In this document: in pieces, positions 52,042 through 60,962 of the stretch | Layout: the number at the start of each line of letters is the position of its first letter | Position numbering within the stretch: the stretch's first letter is position 1 | Assembly (NCBI RefSeq): GCF_002286985.1 | Contig: NZ_NSKC01000002.1 | Coordinates: 62,001 to 126,000, forward strand | DNA length: 64,000 nt | DNA from: Halorubrum salipaludis | GTDB lineage: Archaea > Halobacteriota > Halobacteria > Halobacteriales > Haloferacaceae | Direction of reading: 5' to 3' | Notes under the pieces: generated by a model | Told to the model about the DNA's origin: nothing | Seen by the model: only the letters and a program-made list of their open reading frames with translations | The model's database searches: none | Position numbers and translations under genes: made by a program

Positions 52042-52979
52042 CGGCCCACCTCCATTCCCTCGGCGGCCTCGGCGTTCTCCAGGAGGGTGTCGAGCAGCGC
52101 CATCCGCACCGGGACCCCGTTGTGCGCCTGCTCGAAGTAGGTCGCGTGGTCGGTCTCGTCGACGTCCGGCGCGATCTCGTCGACCCGCGGGAGCGGGTGC
52201 ATCACGGTCAGATCGTCGGAGGCGGCTTCGAGCGTCTCGGCGTCGATCCGGTACTCGCCCGCGACGCGGTGGTACTCGTTCTCGTCCGGGAACCGCTCCT
52301 TCTGGATTCGGGTGACGTACAGCACGTCGAGCTCCTCCAAGACCGGGTCGAGCTCCTCGTGTTCGCGGATCTGCGCGCCGGTCTCGTGGAGGTCGAAGCG
52401 CACGGAGCGCGGGAGCCGGAGCGACTCCGGGCTGATGAAGTGCTGGTTCACGTCGAACTCCGTGAGCGCGGCCGCCAGCGAGTGGACGGTTCGACCGTAC
52501 TTCAGGTCGCCCATGATCCCGATTGTGAGGTCGTCGAGCCCGTGATTCTCGCGGATCGTGTGGAGGTCGAGGAGGGTCTGAGAGGGGTGCTGGCCGGCGC
52601 CGTCGCCCGCGTTGACGACGGGGACCGAGACGTGCTCCGCGGCCAGCGTCGCGGCGCCCTCGCTCGGGTGGCGGAGCACCAGCGCGTCCGCGTAGCCTTC
52701 GATGACGCGGACGGTGTCGGTGAGCGACTCCCCCTTCGAGACCGACGAGGAGTCCACGTCCCCCATGTCGATGGTGTCGATCCCGAGGCGTTTGGCCGCG
52801 CTGTCGAAGCTCATCCGGGTGCGCGTGCTCGGCTCGAAAAAGCAGAGCGCGAGCACGCGTCCGGCGTGCCGGTCCGCATAGGCGTCGGGGTCGTCGGCGA
52901 CCTCGCGGGCCCGGTCGAGCACCGCCTCGATGTCATCCCGCGAGAGCTGGGTCGCGGTGATGAGGTGGTCCTGACGCAT
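52038..52979 (-). CDS. pyrB: Aspartate carbamoyltransferase catalytic subunit
   Basis: 313 residues with [20 protein letters not shown] (carbamoyl phosphate loop S-T-R-T-R), [32 protein letters not shown] and the final [15 protein letters not shown]. It makes carbamoyl-aspartate for pyrimidine synthesis. Gene order pyrB-pyrI with overlapping ends is the archaeal norm. Confidence 0.97.
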   Translation of the reverse strand: MRQDHLITATQLSRDDIEAVLDRAREVADDPDAYADRHAGRVLALCFFEPSTRTRMSFDSAAKRLGIDTIDMGDVDSSSVSKGESLTDTVRVIEGYADALVLRHPSEGAATLAAEHVSVPVVNAGDGAGQHPSQTLLDLHTIRENHGLDDLTIGIMGDLKYGRTVHSLAAALTEFDVNQHFISPESLRLPRSVRFDLHETGAQIREHEELDPVLEELDVLYVTRIQKERFPDENEYHRVAGEYRIDAETLEAASDDLTVMHPLPRVDEIAPDVDETDHATYFEQAHNGVPVRMALLDTLLENAEAAEGMEVGR

Positions 52980-53132
52980 CGTCGGAGAAGGGGACCGGCA
53001 GTATCTTGAATCCCTCGCCTCGGCCGCCGACGAGGGTGTTCACGTCCGTGGTGATCGCCGCGCTCGGCCGTTTCGAGATTCGCAGAACGCGGGGCGCGTC
53101 ACCACGGATCGCGTCCCCTCGACCCACCGCCA

Positions 53133-53145
53133 GCGCTTATAAACC
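53133..53145 (+). promoter_or_regulatory. TATA box of the ASCH gene
   Basis: CGCTTATAAACCG lies about 25 bases before the ATG at 53168, giving a leaderless mRNA and supporting this start over the in-frame one at 53006. Confidence 0.6.
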
Positions 53146-53167
53146 GATCCGCGCCCAACGATCGGAC

Positions 53168-53485
53168 ATGTCCGACACCGACCCGGCCGACTTGCTACCG
53201 AACGACCGCGTGAAACAGAGCGCGCTCGACGGCGACGTGACCCAGCTCCACCGCGGCAACCGCTACGGCGAGGAAGGCGACACCTTCGAGATCGACGGCG
53301 TGACATTCGAACTCACCGAGGTGACGGAGCGCACCCTCGGCGACATGACCGACGAGGACGCGAAACGGGAGGGGTCGCCGTCGCTTTCGGCGTACAAAGA
53401 GCGGATGGTCCGCGCGCACGGCGGGAGCTTCGACTGGGACGACGACGCCGACGTGGTGCGACACCGGTTCCGGCGGGTGGAGTGA
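53168..53485 (+). CDS. ASCH domain protein
   Basis: 105 residues from the ATG at 53168. The PUA-like ASCH fold is suggested by LLPNDRVKQSALDGDVTQLHRGNRYG and TFEIDGVTFELTEVTERTLGDM, then a helix KERMVRAHGGSFDWDD. ASCH proteins bind RNA and one subclass has RNase or deaminase activity. Role unknown here. Confidence 0.8.
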   Translation: MSDTDPADLLPNDRVKQSALDGDVTQLHRGNRYGEEGDTFEIDGVTFELTEVTERTLGDMTDEDAKREGSPSLSAYKERMVRAHGGSFDWDDDADVVRHRFRRVE

Positions 53486-53507
53486 GCCGTCCCGAAAGTT
53501 CCGGCTT

Positions 53508-54260
53508 TTACCCGCCGAACGCGCCCAGACTCGACTGCAGCTCGCGGTCGGGGACCTCCTCGGTGAGCTCGTAGCCGACCAGATCCCGGGCGTCGACCGC
53601 GTACGTCGACCCGTCGCGGTCGAGCACGAGCACGCGCCCCTTCCAGCCGCGCACCGTCCCCGCCGCCATCGTCTCCGCGACGGGCCGGTCGTCGAGGTCG
53701 AGGCCGTGATCGAACGCGAACCGCTCGATGGGGTCGAACCCCGCGAGGAGCGACTCCCACGTCGCATCGTCCACGTCCCGGCCGAACCCGGCGAGCTTCG
53801 TCGGGACGCGCACGCGGTCGACGAGGTCGTCGCGCTCGGCCAGCTCGGCCTCGATCTCCCTCGCGATCCGCCCGTCCGGATACGTCCGAATGTGCGCCGC
53901 CCGGTCGGCGCCCTGCTCGCGCAGCCGGGTCTCCAGCCGCCACAGCCGCGTGACGCCCACCTTCAACACGTCCGGCGCGAACGCGGCGAGGTACACCGCG
54001 TGCGCCTCGTGGCAGTCCATCTCGTCTTTCAGACAGGTGCCCGTACAGCGGGCGCAGACCCAGACGTGTCGGTGCGCGTCGCAGTAGGGGGCGTCGTCGG
54101 CGTCGCAGGCGACGTGCTCGCCGTCGTGGACCGTCCCGGCGCAGCGGCGGTCGCCGAGCCCGAAGGCGAGCTCCGTGCCGGGCGTCGCCTCGACGAACTC
54201 GACGGCGCCGCCGCTGGCGACCGAGAGCCCCTCGCCCGACTCGTAGCCGACGACCTGCAC
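53508..54260 (-). CDS. DUF2797 family protein
   Basis: 250 residues from a GTG at 54258-54260 (VQVVGYESGEGLSVA); the frame is open to 54368, but the added stretch overlaps the promoter of the divergent gene. It has a Cys/His-rich part (RRCAGTVHDG, YCDAHRHVWVCARCTGTCLK), then VYLAAFAPDVLKVGVTRLWR and the GIY-YIG-like helix region that defines DUF2797. The Cys set likely binds zinc. Function unproven; a link to nucleic acids is likely from the fold. Confidence 0.85.
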   Translation of the reverse strand: MQVVGYESGEGLSVASGGAVEFVEATPGTELAFGLGDRRCAGTVHDGEHVACDADDAPYCDAHRHVWVCARCTGTCLKDEMDCHEAHAVYLAAFAPDVLKVGVTRLWRLETRLREQGADRAAHIRTYPDGRIAREIEAELAERDDLVDRVRVPTKLAGFGRDVDDATWESLLAGFDPIERFAFDHGLDLDDRPVAETMAAGTVRGWKGRVLVLDRDGSTYAVDARDLVGYELTEEVPDRELQSSLGAFGG

Positions 54261-54374
54261 GCGCTCCCGTAGGGGGAGCCGCGACTTAGGCGCGTCGTCG
54301 CCGGAAGAGGGGGTTCTGAAACCCTCGGACGCTCGCCACGTGTGTTTAAGCCGATCCCCGCGAGACACACCGGC

Positions 54375-54797
54375 ATGCTCGACGCCGCGCTCGCGATCGA
54401 CACCGGCGACGACGGCGACGCCAGTGACGACGGCAACGTCAGCGACGCCGGCGGGATCGACCTCGTCCTGACGGTCCGAAACGGAGGCGACGCGCCCGAG
54501 ACCCTGCGGTTCCGGACCGGCCAGCGCGCCGACTTCGCGGCCTATCGGATCGAGGGGGCGGAAGGGGAAGACGGGGACCGCGAAGAGTCCTCCCTCGACG
54601 ACGACCCGGTCTGGCGGTACGGCACCGGCCGGATGTTCACGCAGGTGCTCGGAAGCGAGACGCTCGAACCGGGCGAGACGGCCACCTACGAGGCGACGTG
54701 GGGAGATCCGCCGCCGGGCCGCTACCGGATCGTCGGCGAGGTGACCGCGGAGGAGTGCGATCTGAGCGCGAGCACCGTCGCTCGGGTGAGTCCGTGA
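54375..54797 (+). CDS. BsuPI-related proteinase-inhibitor-like domain protein
   Basis: 140 residues from the ATG at 54375. Beta-rich: DLVLTVRNGGDAPETLRFRTG, a linker, then GTGRMFTQVLGSETLEPGETATYEATW and GRYRIVGEVTAEE. This matches the intracellular proteinase inhibitor (BsuPI) domain, which here is more likely a structural immunoglobulin-like unit than a true inhibitor. A TATA-like TGTTTAAGC at 54342-54350 precedes it. It overlaps the next start (GTGA). Confidence 0.75.
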   Translation: MLDAALAIDTGDDGDASDDGNVSDAGGIDLVLTVRNGGDAPETLRFRTGQRADFAAYRIEGAEGEDGDREESSLDDDPVWRYGTGRMFTQVLGSETLEPGETATYEATWGDPPPGRYRIVGEVTAEECDLSASTVARVSP

Positions 54798-55120
54798 GCG
54801 CGTCCCAGTCCGCGGACGCCGAGGGCTCGGTCCGCGTACTGCCCCTGCTGGCGATGCTCGTCGGCGCCGCGCTCGGCGCGCTGGGGCTCCTGCTGCTTCC
54901 GGGGTCGCTACTGGGCGGCGTTCACGTCGCCGCGATCGGCGCCTCGCTGTTCCTCTCCGGCGCGGTCTCGACCCGACGGGTCGCGGCCCGGTTCGGTCTG
55001 TCGCCGGCGGACCAGCGCCGGTGGTCGCTGGCGTTCGCGACGCTCGCGGGGCTCCTCGCGCTCCTGTTCGTCGTGCTCAACTGGGCCACGTTCGAGGCCG
55101 GCGAGCCGATCGCGGAGTGA
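54794..55120 (+). CDS. Small membrane protein with four helices
   Basis: 108 residues from a GTG overlapping the previous stop. Hydrophobic segments around LLAMLVGAALGALGLLLLPG, VHVAAIGASLFLSGAV and SLAFATLAGLLALLFVVLNWA. No family recognised. Coupled to the BsuPI-like gene, so possibly a membrane partner of it. Confidence 0.75.
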   Translation: MSASQSADAEGSVRVLPLLAMLVGAALGALGLLLLPGSLLGGVHVAAIGASLFLSGAVSTRRVAARFGLSPADQRRWSLAFATLAGLLALLFVVLNWATFEAGEPIAE

Positions 55121-55142
55121 GCGGGATCGAAACGGGGTGACC

Positions 55143-57053
55143 TTAGGCGCCGCCGTCGCCGACGGATCCTCCGTGAACCGCGCGCTCGACCGCCGCTTCG
55201 AGGCGTTCGCGGGTGCGGTGGCTGGACTCGGCGTCGGTCCGGACCTCGATCAGGTGCGAGCCGTCCGCGTCGCGAGCCCGGGCGTACGCGTCGGCGAGGT
55301 CGCCGAGGGCGTCCGCGGCGGACTCGGCGGCGTCAGGTCGCGCGTCTATCCGCGCGTATTCGAGCCCGTGGAGGTCGGAAAGCGGCTCGAACGCGACGCC
55401 GTGCGGCGTCTTGAACGCCTCCGTGAACTCCGGTTCGAACGACTCGATCGGGAGCGCGTGGAAGATCCCGCCGCCGTCGTTGTTGATCAGCACGACCGTT
55501 ACGTCGGCGTCGCAGCGCTCGACGGCGAGCAGGCCGTTGCTGTCGTGGTACAGCGCCAGGTCGCCGACGACGAGGGTGAGGTCGTCGGTCGTCGCCGAGC
55601 CGGCGCCGAGCGCGCTTGAGACGATCCCGTCGATGCCGGAGACGCCGCGGTTGCCGAGCGCGGTGACGCTCGTCGTCGTCGGGCCGACGAAGCGGTCGAG
55701 GTCGCGGACGGGCATCGAGTTGGAGACGAACAGCGTCGCGGGGTCGGGGAGCGCGTCGGCCACCGCGCGGAGCGCGTCGCCCTCGTGGAAGGGGACGGGC
55801 TCGTCGCCGTCGGAGGCGGTGGGAGCGTCGTCGCCCTCTCGGTCGTGGATCTCCCTCGCCGCTCGGTCGGCGTCCTCCCACTGCGCGCGCCAGTCGGGGT
55901 CGCTCCCGCCCCCGGGAACGAGCCGGGAGAGGCGGGCGCAGAGGCGGCTCGGCTCGGCGACCACGAGGTCGGTCGCCGCGAACTCGGCCTCGCGCCAGCG
56001 CCCGGCGGGGTCGACCTGGTACTGCTCGGCGCCCGTCTCGGCCAGGTACTTGCGGAGGCGCTTGGAGGTGGGCGACGCCCCGAGCCGGACGACGAGTTCG
56101 GGGTCGGCCCAGCCGGCGGCGGGGTTCGCGTCGCCGTCGTCTGCCTCCCCGGCGGATCCCTCCCCGACGGATCCCTCGCCGGCGACGGCGGCCGAGAGGT
56201 ACGCGTCGTAGGCGCCGATCACGGGCGCGACCCGCGTGTGGCCGCCGAACCGCACGCCCGAGAGCGGGTCGGCGAGGACCGGGAACCCCGTCGCGTGCGA
56301 CAGCGCCGTGACCGCCTCGGCGTCGAGCCCCGGCGGGTCCGCGGGGCCGGCGACGATCAGCCCGCGGTCGGTCGTCGCGAGCTCGTTGGCGAGCCGCTGG
56401 AGCTCCTCGTCGCCCGGCTCGGGGGATCCGGGCGTCACGTCCACGTAGGGGCCGTCGCGGCCGCTCTCGGCGACCGGGTCGAGGTCGGCGGGCACGTCAC
56501 CCGAGACCGGCGTCGGCTCCAGCGGCTTCTTGAAGGGGACGTTGAGGTGGACCGGTCCCGGGTCGGCGCCCTCGGCGGTCCCGACGGCGCGGGCGACGGT
56601 GGTCCGGAGCGACCGGAGCGCGCGGTCATTCGGGGCGGGCTCGGGGAGGTCCTTGTAGAACCGGACGGCGTCGCCGTACAGCTTCTCTTGGTCGGCGGTC
56701 TGGTTCGCGCCCGAGTCGCGCAGCTCCGGCGGGCGGTCGGCCGTGAGCGCGAGCAGGGGGACGCGGGCCTCGCTCGCCTCCATCACGGCGGGGTGGTAGT
56801 TGGCGGCGGCGGTGCCGGAGGTGCAGATCAGCGGCGTCACCGTCCCGGTCCGGCGCGCCCGGCCCAGCGCGAAGTAGGCGGCCGAGCGCTCGTCGAGCTG
56901 GGAGAAGACGCGCAGGTCGTCGTTTCGCGCGGCGGCCATCGTCAGCGGCGTCGAGCGACTTCCGGGCGAGGCCACGACGGCGTCGACGCCCGCGGCGACG
57001 AGCTCGTCGACGAGGGCGCGCGCCCACAGCGTGTTCCGGTTCGGCGCGGTCAT
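55143..57053 (-). CDS. menD: 2-succinyl-5-enolpyruvyl-6-hydroxy-3-cyclohexene-1-carboxylate synthase
   Basis: 636 residues, ThDP-dependent. N-terminal VVASPGSRSTPLTMAA with the MenD SPGSRS motif, ICTSGTAAANYHPAVMEASE, and in the C-terminal ThDP domain the metal motif VVGDLALYHDSNGLL and VVLINNDGGGIFHALP. It joins isochorismate and 2-oxoglutarate in menaquinone synthesis. Two acidic/Gly insertions (around EGSVGEGSAGEADDG and EGDDAPTASDGDEP) enlarge it. The other men genes are not in the window. Confidence 0.95.
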   Translation of the reverse strand: MTAPNRNTLWARALVDELVAAGVDAVVASPGSRSTPLTMAAARNDDLRVFSQLDERSAAYFALGRARRTGTVTPLICTSGTAAANYHPAVMEASEARVPLLALTADRPPELRDSGANQTADQEKLYGDAVRFYKDLPEPAPNDRALRSLRTTVARAVGTAEGADPGPVHLNVPFKKPLEPTPVSGDVPADLDPVAESGRDGPYVDVTPGSPEPGDEELQRLANELATTDRGLIVAGPADPPGLDAEAVTALSHATGFPVLADPLSGVRFGGHTRVAPVIGAYDAYLSAAVAGEGSVGEGSAGEADDGDANPAAGWADPELVVRLGASPTSKRLRKYLAETGAEQYQVDPAGRWREAEFAATDLVVAEPSRLCARLSRLVPGGGSDPDWRAQWEDADRAAREIHDREGDDAPTASDGDEPVPFHEGDALRAVADALPDPATLFVSNSMPVRDLDRFVGPTTTSVTALGNRGVSGIDGIVSSALGAGSATTDDLTLVVGDLALYHDSNGLLAVERCDADVTVVLINNDGGGIFHALPIESFEPEFTEAFKTPHGVAFEPLSDLHGLEYARIDARPDAAESAADALGDLADAYARARDADGSHLIEVRTDAESSHRTRERLEAAVERAVHGGSVGDGGA

Positions 57054-57113
57054 TGCGATCGTTTGGAGGTCGCGATTTAAATACTCCCGCGGGTCGGCCG
57101 CGGCGGATTCCGG

Positions 57114-58070
57114 CTACACCCGATCGAGCCGCGAGAGGCCGTGCCACACCGCGTCGACGAGGCGGTCCTCCCCTTCGCCCTCGGCGTCGGCCCAGCCGCG
57201 AGCGAGGGCGTCCTCGAGCACGGGGACCGGGTGGTTCTCGAAGTTGTTCATCCCGCGGAACGTCTCCAAGGCCTCGCGCTCGGGCTCGCCGAACGACTCG
57301 GGGTCGTCGCGTGCGGCGGCCTCGCCGCCGGCCTCCGCCTCGTCGAGGAACCCGAGGTCCGCGAGCGCGGCCGCCACCGCCGCGGCGGTCTCGCCGGTCA
57401 GCTCCCGGGTGTCGTCGGGCGCCTCGCGCTCCAGGAGAGTCACGTCGTACAGCTTGAACACCCGCTCTAACTCGTCGATCGGGGCGTCGTGGTCGTCGAC
57501 GCGCACGTCGACCCACCGGTCGTTGCGCCCGTCGTACCCGCCCTCGGGCTTGGCGACGTACAGGGCCGCCGACTGCTCGCCGCGCTTGTCGCCGCCGGCC
57601 TCGTTGCCGGCATGGAGCGCCGCGATCAGCCGTTCCGGGAGCCCGCCGGCCGTCTCCTCGAACGCCTCGGCCATCGCGGTCAGCGTCTCGGCGTTCTCCA
57701 GGATGTTCCCCTGGACGGTGTAGTTCTCGCCCTGCAGGTCGCCCGCGTGGTCGTGACACTCGTCGCCGGTGAACGCGGCCACCGAGCCGTCGGCGCCGAC
57801 GACGCCCACCTGTCGCGAGGGCGCCTCGTCGTCGGCGTCGGTGAGCTCGTCGACGACCGCGGCGGCGTCGCGACCCTCCCGCAGGAGGCCGAGCCCGTCG
57901 GGGCCGTAGGCGACGTTCGCGTAGCTCTGCGTCGCGATCGCGCCCGCGTCGGCGCTGACGAACGGCACGACGGCGCCGACGCCGACGAACTTCGACTGGA
58001 CCGCGACGCCGACGGCGTCGGTCTCCGGGTCGCGCGCGGCGATCGAGAAGGTCGAGGGACGCGGATGCAT
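57114..58070 (-). CDS. DUF1028 family protein (Ntn-hydrolase-like)
   Basis: 318 residues. Starts MHPRPSTFSIAARDPETDAV with GVAVQSKFVGVGAVVPFVSA and ATQSYANVAYGPDGLGLLRE, the DUF1028 pattern with Ntn-type four-layer fold. C-terminal helical domain RGMNNFENHPVPVLEDALAR looks like the putative peptidoglycan-binding-like extension found in this family. No catalytic N-terminal nucleophile is exposed by an obvious processing site. Role unknown. It lies 60 bases upstream of menD on the same strand. Confidence 0.85.
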   Translation of the reverse strand: MHPRPSTFSIAARDPETDAVGVAVQSKFVGVGAVVPFVSADAGAIATQSYANVAYGPDGLGLLREGRDAAAVVDELTDADDEAPSRQVGVVGADGSVAAFTGDECHDHAGDLQGENYTVQGNILENAETLTAMAEAFEETAGGLPERLIAALHAGNEAGGDKRGEQSAALYVAKPEGGYDGRNDRWVDVRVDDHDAPIDELERVFKLYDVTLLEREAPDDTRELTGETAAAVAAALADLGFLDEAEAGGEAAARDDPESFGEPEREALETFRGMNNFENHPVPVLEDALARGWADAEGEGEDRLVDAVWHGLSRLDRV

Positions 58071-58129
58071 ACGAGTCTCGCCTCGGTCGCGGCGAGGATA
58101 AATCCGCCCGTAGCGGCGCGTCGCGCCGA

Positions 58130-58257
58130 TTCCCGGTCGGGGTCGGCGGTGCCGGCCGTCACTTCCCGGTCGGGGTCGGCGCCCCCGGCCGTCACTTCCC
58201 GGTCGGGGTCGGCGGCCCCGGCCGTCACTTCTCGGTCGTTGGTTCGCCGGCCGTCAC
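58130..58257. repeat. 33-bp tandem repeat after the trmB stop codon
   Basis: Three near-identical 33-base units at 58130-58162, 58163-58195 and 58196-58228, differing only at a few positions in the middle (GGTG, CCCC, GCCC), followed by a diverged, shortened fourth unit (58229-58257). The GTCAC at the end of that last unit holds the TGA stop (TCA 58254-58256) of the trmB gene. Located between DUF1028 and trmB; non-coding. Confidence 0.85.
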
Positions 58258-59375
58258 TCCGCCGGTTCGGGGCCGTCCGCGGGCGCCGCGTCCAGCACGC
58301 CGATCCGGTGCGCCTCCACGTCCTCGTAGGTCGCGCCCCACCCGCCGACGGACCGTCGGGTGTCCCCGTCGTCGACGACGATGGAGGCGGTCCCGGTCAG
58401 CGACATCACGCTCGGCTCGCGGTCGGCGTCGGCGTCGGCGCGGCCGTCGTCGACGCCGGTCTCGCCCTCGGCGTGCTCGGCGTCGACGACGGTACCGGAG
58501 AAGGTCACGGTCCGGTTGCTGTCGGTCTCGCGGCCCTCGATCTCGACGGCGAGGGGGTCGTCCCCGCGGAGCCGGTCGCGGTTCTCCAAGAGGAACTGAC
58601 GGATGTCGGCGTACTGCTTCGGCGACCCCGCGTCGCTCTCGTAGACGACGGGCGAGGAGAGCCACGTGAAAAGCAGGAAGTGCCAGAAGAAGACGTACGT
58701 GAACGACCGGTTGCGTAAGATTAGCCCGTAATCCTCGATCGCGGCGGGGTTCGGAGCGAACGCGGTGCGTCGCAAGTCGGAGGTGAGCACGAACGGCGCG
58801 GGCCGCGAGAGGCTGTGCGCGACGCTCACGGCGCCCCGGTAGTCGTCCTCGTCGAGGGGGTCGTCGCCGTCGCGACGGAGGACCGTGACGTTGACCGTGA
58901 CGCCGCGGTCGCGGGCGTCGGCGAGGTCGCTCCGCAGGGCCTCGAACTGGTCGCGGGTGAGCGTCGCGTGGACCTGGATGTCGGCGTCGCGGACGAAGGT
59001 GCGGGCCGCCTCGAGCACCGTGTCGAAGCGCTTGACGATGCTGACCGTCTGGGTGTCCAGCGTCGGGCGCTCGTAGCGCTCCTCGATCTCCGCGGCCGCC
59101 GACTCGAACGCGCTCGCGCGCTCGGTGAGCCCGGTGACGATCGTCTCCGGGTCGGTCGCGCGCGCCTGGAACGTCTCCTGTTCGTACAGCTCCACGTAGC
59201 CGAGGTCGTCGAGGTCGCGCAACACGTCGTAGATCCGGGCGTCCGGCACGTCGCTGGCCTGCGCGACCTCCGTCGCGGACGCGGTCCCCAGTTCCAGCAG
59301 CGTGACGTACGCGTTCGCCTGATAGTAAGAGAGATCCGCCGCCTGGAGCGTCTCCAGGAGTTCCTCGGTGTCCAT
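58254..59375 (-). CDS. trmB: TrmB family sugar-responsive transcriptional regulator
   Basis: 373 residues from the ATG at 59373-59375, MDTEELLETLQAADLSYYQA; an ATG twelve codons upstream is possible. The winged helix (DVPDARIYDVLRDLDDLGYVELY) is followed by a helical linker, the phospholipase-D-like sugar-binding fold (VHATLTRDQFEALRSDLADA, VSVAHSLSRPAPFVLTSDLR) and the C-terminal domain. TrmB proteins bind glucose or other sugars and act as repressor or activator of glycolysis, gluconeogenesis and sugar uptake. It is beside a sulfatase, a sugar-binding lipoprotein and an enolase-superfamily gene. Confidence 0.9.
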   Translation of the reverse strand: MDTEELLETLQAADLSYYQANAYVTLLELGTASATEVAQASDVPDARIYDVLRDLDDLGYVELYEQETFQARATDPETIVTGLTERASAFESAAAEIEERYERPTLDTQTVSIVKRFDTVLEAARTFVRDADIQVHATLTRDQFEALRSDLADARDRGVTVNVTVLRRDGDDPLDEDDYRGAVSVAHSLSRPAPFVLTSDLRRTAFAPNPAAIEDYGLILRNRSFTYVFFWHFLLFTWLSSPVVYESDAGSPKQYADIRQFLLENRDRLRGDDPLAVEIEGRETDSNRTVTFSGTVVDAEHAEGETGVDDGRADADADREPSVMSLTGTASIVVDDGDTRRSVGGWGATYEDVEAHRIGVLDAAPADGPEPAE

Positions 59376-59474
59376 GTCGATCTTTTGACTACCCGCGTGT
59401 ATAAAAGACACCGAGACGGACCGGTCCGGGTCGGGCGGGCGTGACCGGAGCCGCCGACCGGCTCCGAAACGGGC

Positions 59475-60830
59475 TCACTCCACGTCAGGGTACGGGACCG
59501 GCCCTTCCAACAGCGGGTCGTCGGTCGCCGCCATCCACGACTCCAGCTCCTCGCGGAGCCGGTCGAGGGCGTCGGCGTGGGCGGGGTCGGGGTCGCTCGC
59601 CGCCGCCGCCGGCTCGAACGGCTTCTTGTCGGAGGCGAGGTTCTCCGACTCGTCGGGATCGGCCTCGAGGTCGTACAGCTCCTCGGTCGGGCGCTGCGGG
59701 ACGTGGAACCGCTCGTGGACCTCGCGGCCGGAGGCGGTCGGCGCGACGTCCATCGGGACGAACACCTTCGGGAGCACCGAGAAGTTCCGGACGTACTTGT
59801 ACCGCTCCGTCCGGATCGCGCGGATCGGGTTGTACCGGTCGTGCCAGGTCATCTCGGCGAAGATCCGGTCGCGCCCCTCGTGCGGCTCGCCCCGGAGCAG
59901 CGGCGCGAACGACTCCCCCGACGCCTCCGCCGGCGGGTCGACGCCGAGGAGATCGAGCATCGTCGGCGTGAAGTCGACGTTGGTGACCAGGGCGTCGTGG
60001 ACGTCGCCGCCCTCGACCGAGCCCGGTTGGTGAACCAGGAGCGCGGTCTCGATCCCGGCGTCGTAGCAGGTGCCCTTCGCGCGCGGCATCGCGAGCCCGT
60101 GGTCGGTCGTGAACACGAACACCGTCTCCTCCGCCAGCCCGGCGTCGGCGAGTGACTCGCGGTACCGGCCCACCGCCGGGTCGAGGACCTCCGAGATGAC
60201 CGCGTTCAGGTCGGCGGCGTCCTCGCGGACCCCGGGTTCGTCCGGGAGGTACGGGAAGTCACCGAGGTCGACCGCGTCGGGGTCGGCGCCGTCGTACGTC
60301 TCGTCCGGCAGGTACTCGCGCCGGAACGGGCGGTGCGGCTCCTCGATGCCGATCGAGACGAAGAACGGCTCGTCGGCGTCGGCGCGCTCCGCGAAGAAGT
60401 CGTCCACCACGTCCACGAGGTCGAGCGCGCGCTTTGTCCCGCTGTCGACGTAGTCGTAGCCGAGCCGCTCGGGCTCGTCGGGGACCTCGTGCTGGAACCC
60501 CAGGAGGGCCGTCTCGTACCCCGCCTTCCGGAGGTGTTTCGGGAGGGTCTCCCAGTCGTCGCCGAGCGACCATCCCATGTGCGCGAGCCCCATGACGCCG
60601 TTCTCGTGGGGGTAGTACCCGGTCATCATGCTGGACCGGCTCGGCGAGCACTGCGGGGCCGTACAGAAGCTGTTCGCCATCCGGGCGCCGTCGGCGGCGA
60701 TCCGGTCGATGTTGGGCGTGTCGACGTCGGCGCCGTAACAGCCGAGGTGCTGGCCGAGGTCGTGACAGTGAACCAAGACGAGGTTCGGGCGGTGCGACGG
60801 GTCGGAGGCGGAGTCGGCTCCGGCTGCCAT
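59475..60830 (-). CDS. Sulfatase (formylglycine-type)
   Basis: 451 residues from the ATG at 60828-60830. The catalytic motif C-x-P-S-R is present as CSPSR (Cys61), the Cys that must be oxidised to formylglycine. The metal site begins HCHDLGQH (where many family members have D-D-x-G) and continues with VFVFTTDHGLAMPRAKG. Similar to N-sulfoglucosamine/iduronate sulfatases and to arylsulfatases of polysaccharide degraders. No signal peptide is visible, so it would act inside the cell on imported sulfated sugar. The frame stays open far upstream, but that overlaps the divergent transporter gene. Confidence 0.9.
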   Translation of the reverse strand: MAAGADSASDPSHRPNLVLVHCHDLGQHLGCYGADVDTPNIDRIAADGARMANSFCTAPQCSPSRSSMMTGYYPHENGVMGLAHMGWSLGDDWETLPKHLRKAGYETALLGFQHEVPDEPERLGYDYVDSGTKRALDLVDVVDDFFAERADADEPFFVSIGIEEPHRPFRREYLPDETYDGADPDAVDLGDFPYLPDEPGVREDAADLNAVISEVLDPAVGRYRESLADAGLAEETVFVFTTDHGLAMPRAKGTCYDAGIETALLVHQPGSVEGGDVHDALVTNVDFTPTMLDLLGVDPPAEASGESFAPLLRGEPHEGRDRIFAEMTWHDRYNPIRAIRTERYKYVRNFSVLPKVFVPMDVAPTASGREVHERFHVPQRPTEELYDLEADPDESENLASDKKPFEPAAAASDPDPAHADALDRLREELESWMAATDDPLLEGPVPYPDVE

Positions 60831-60962
60831 GTCCTCGATACTCCGGGATGAGCCAATAAAAAACCGTGATCGCGTTTCGGGACGGGGTCGGTTGTAGTTA
60901 GTAACTATAGCAGTAATTAATAAGCAAATTTGAAGTGAGTGGGCCGACAGGGTTGGAACGAC
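60831..60962. promoter_or_regulatory. Divergent sulfatase/sugar-binding protein promoter region
   Basis: 132 bases. Toward the sulfatase is the TATA-like TTTTTTATTGG (minus strand, 60854-60864). Between it and the ATG lies TACT-N7-GAG (60839-60852), a partial match to the published TrmB box TACT-N7/8-GAGTA. Toward the transporter are the dyad TAGTTA-G-TAACTA (60895-60907) and AT-rich AATTAATAAG (60915-60924) as TATA candidate. Confidence 0.45.
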
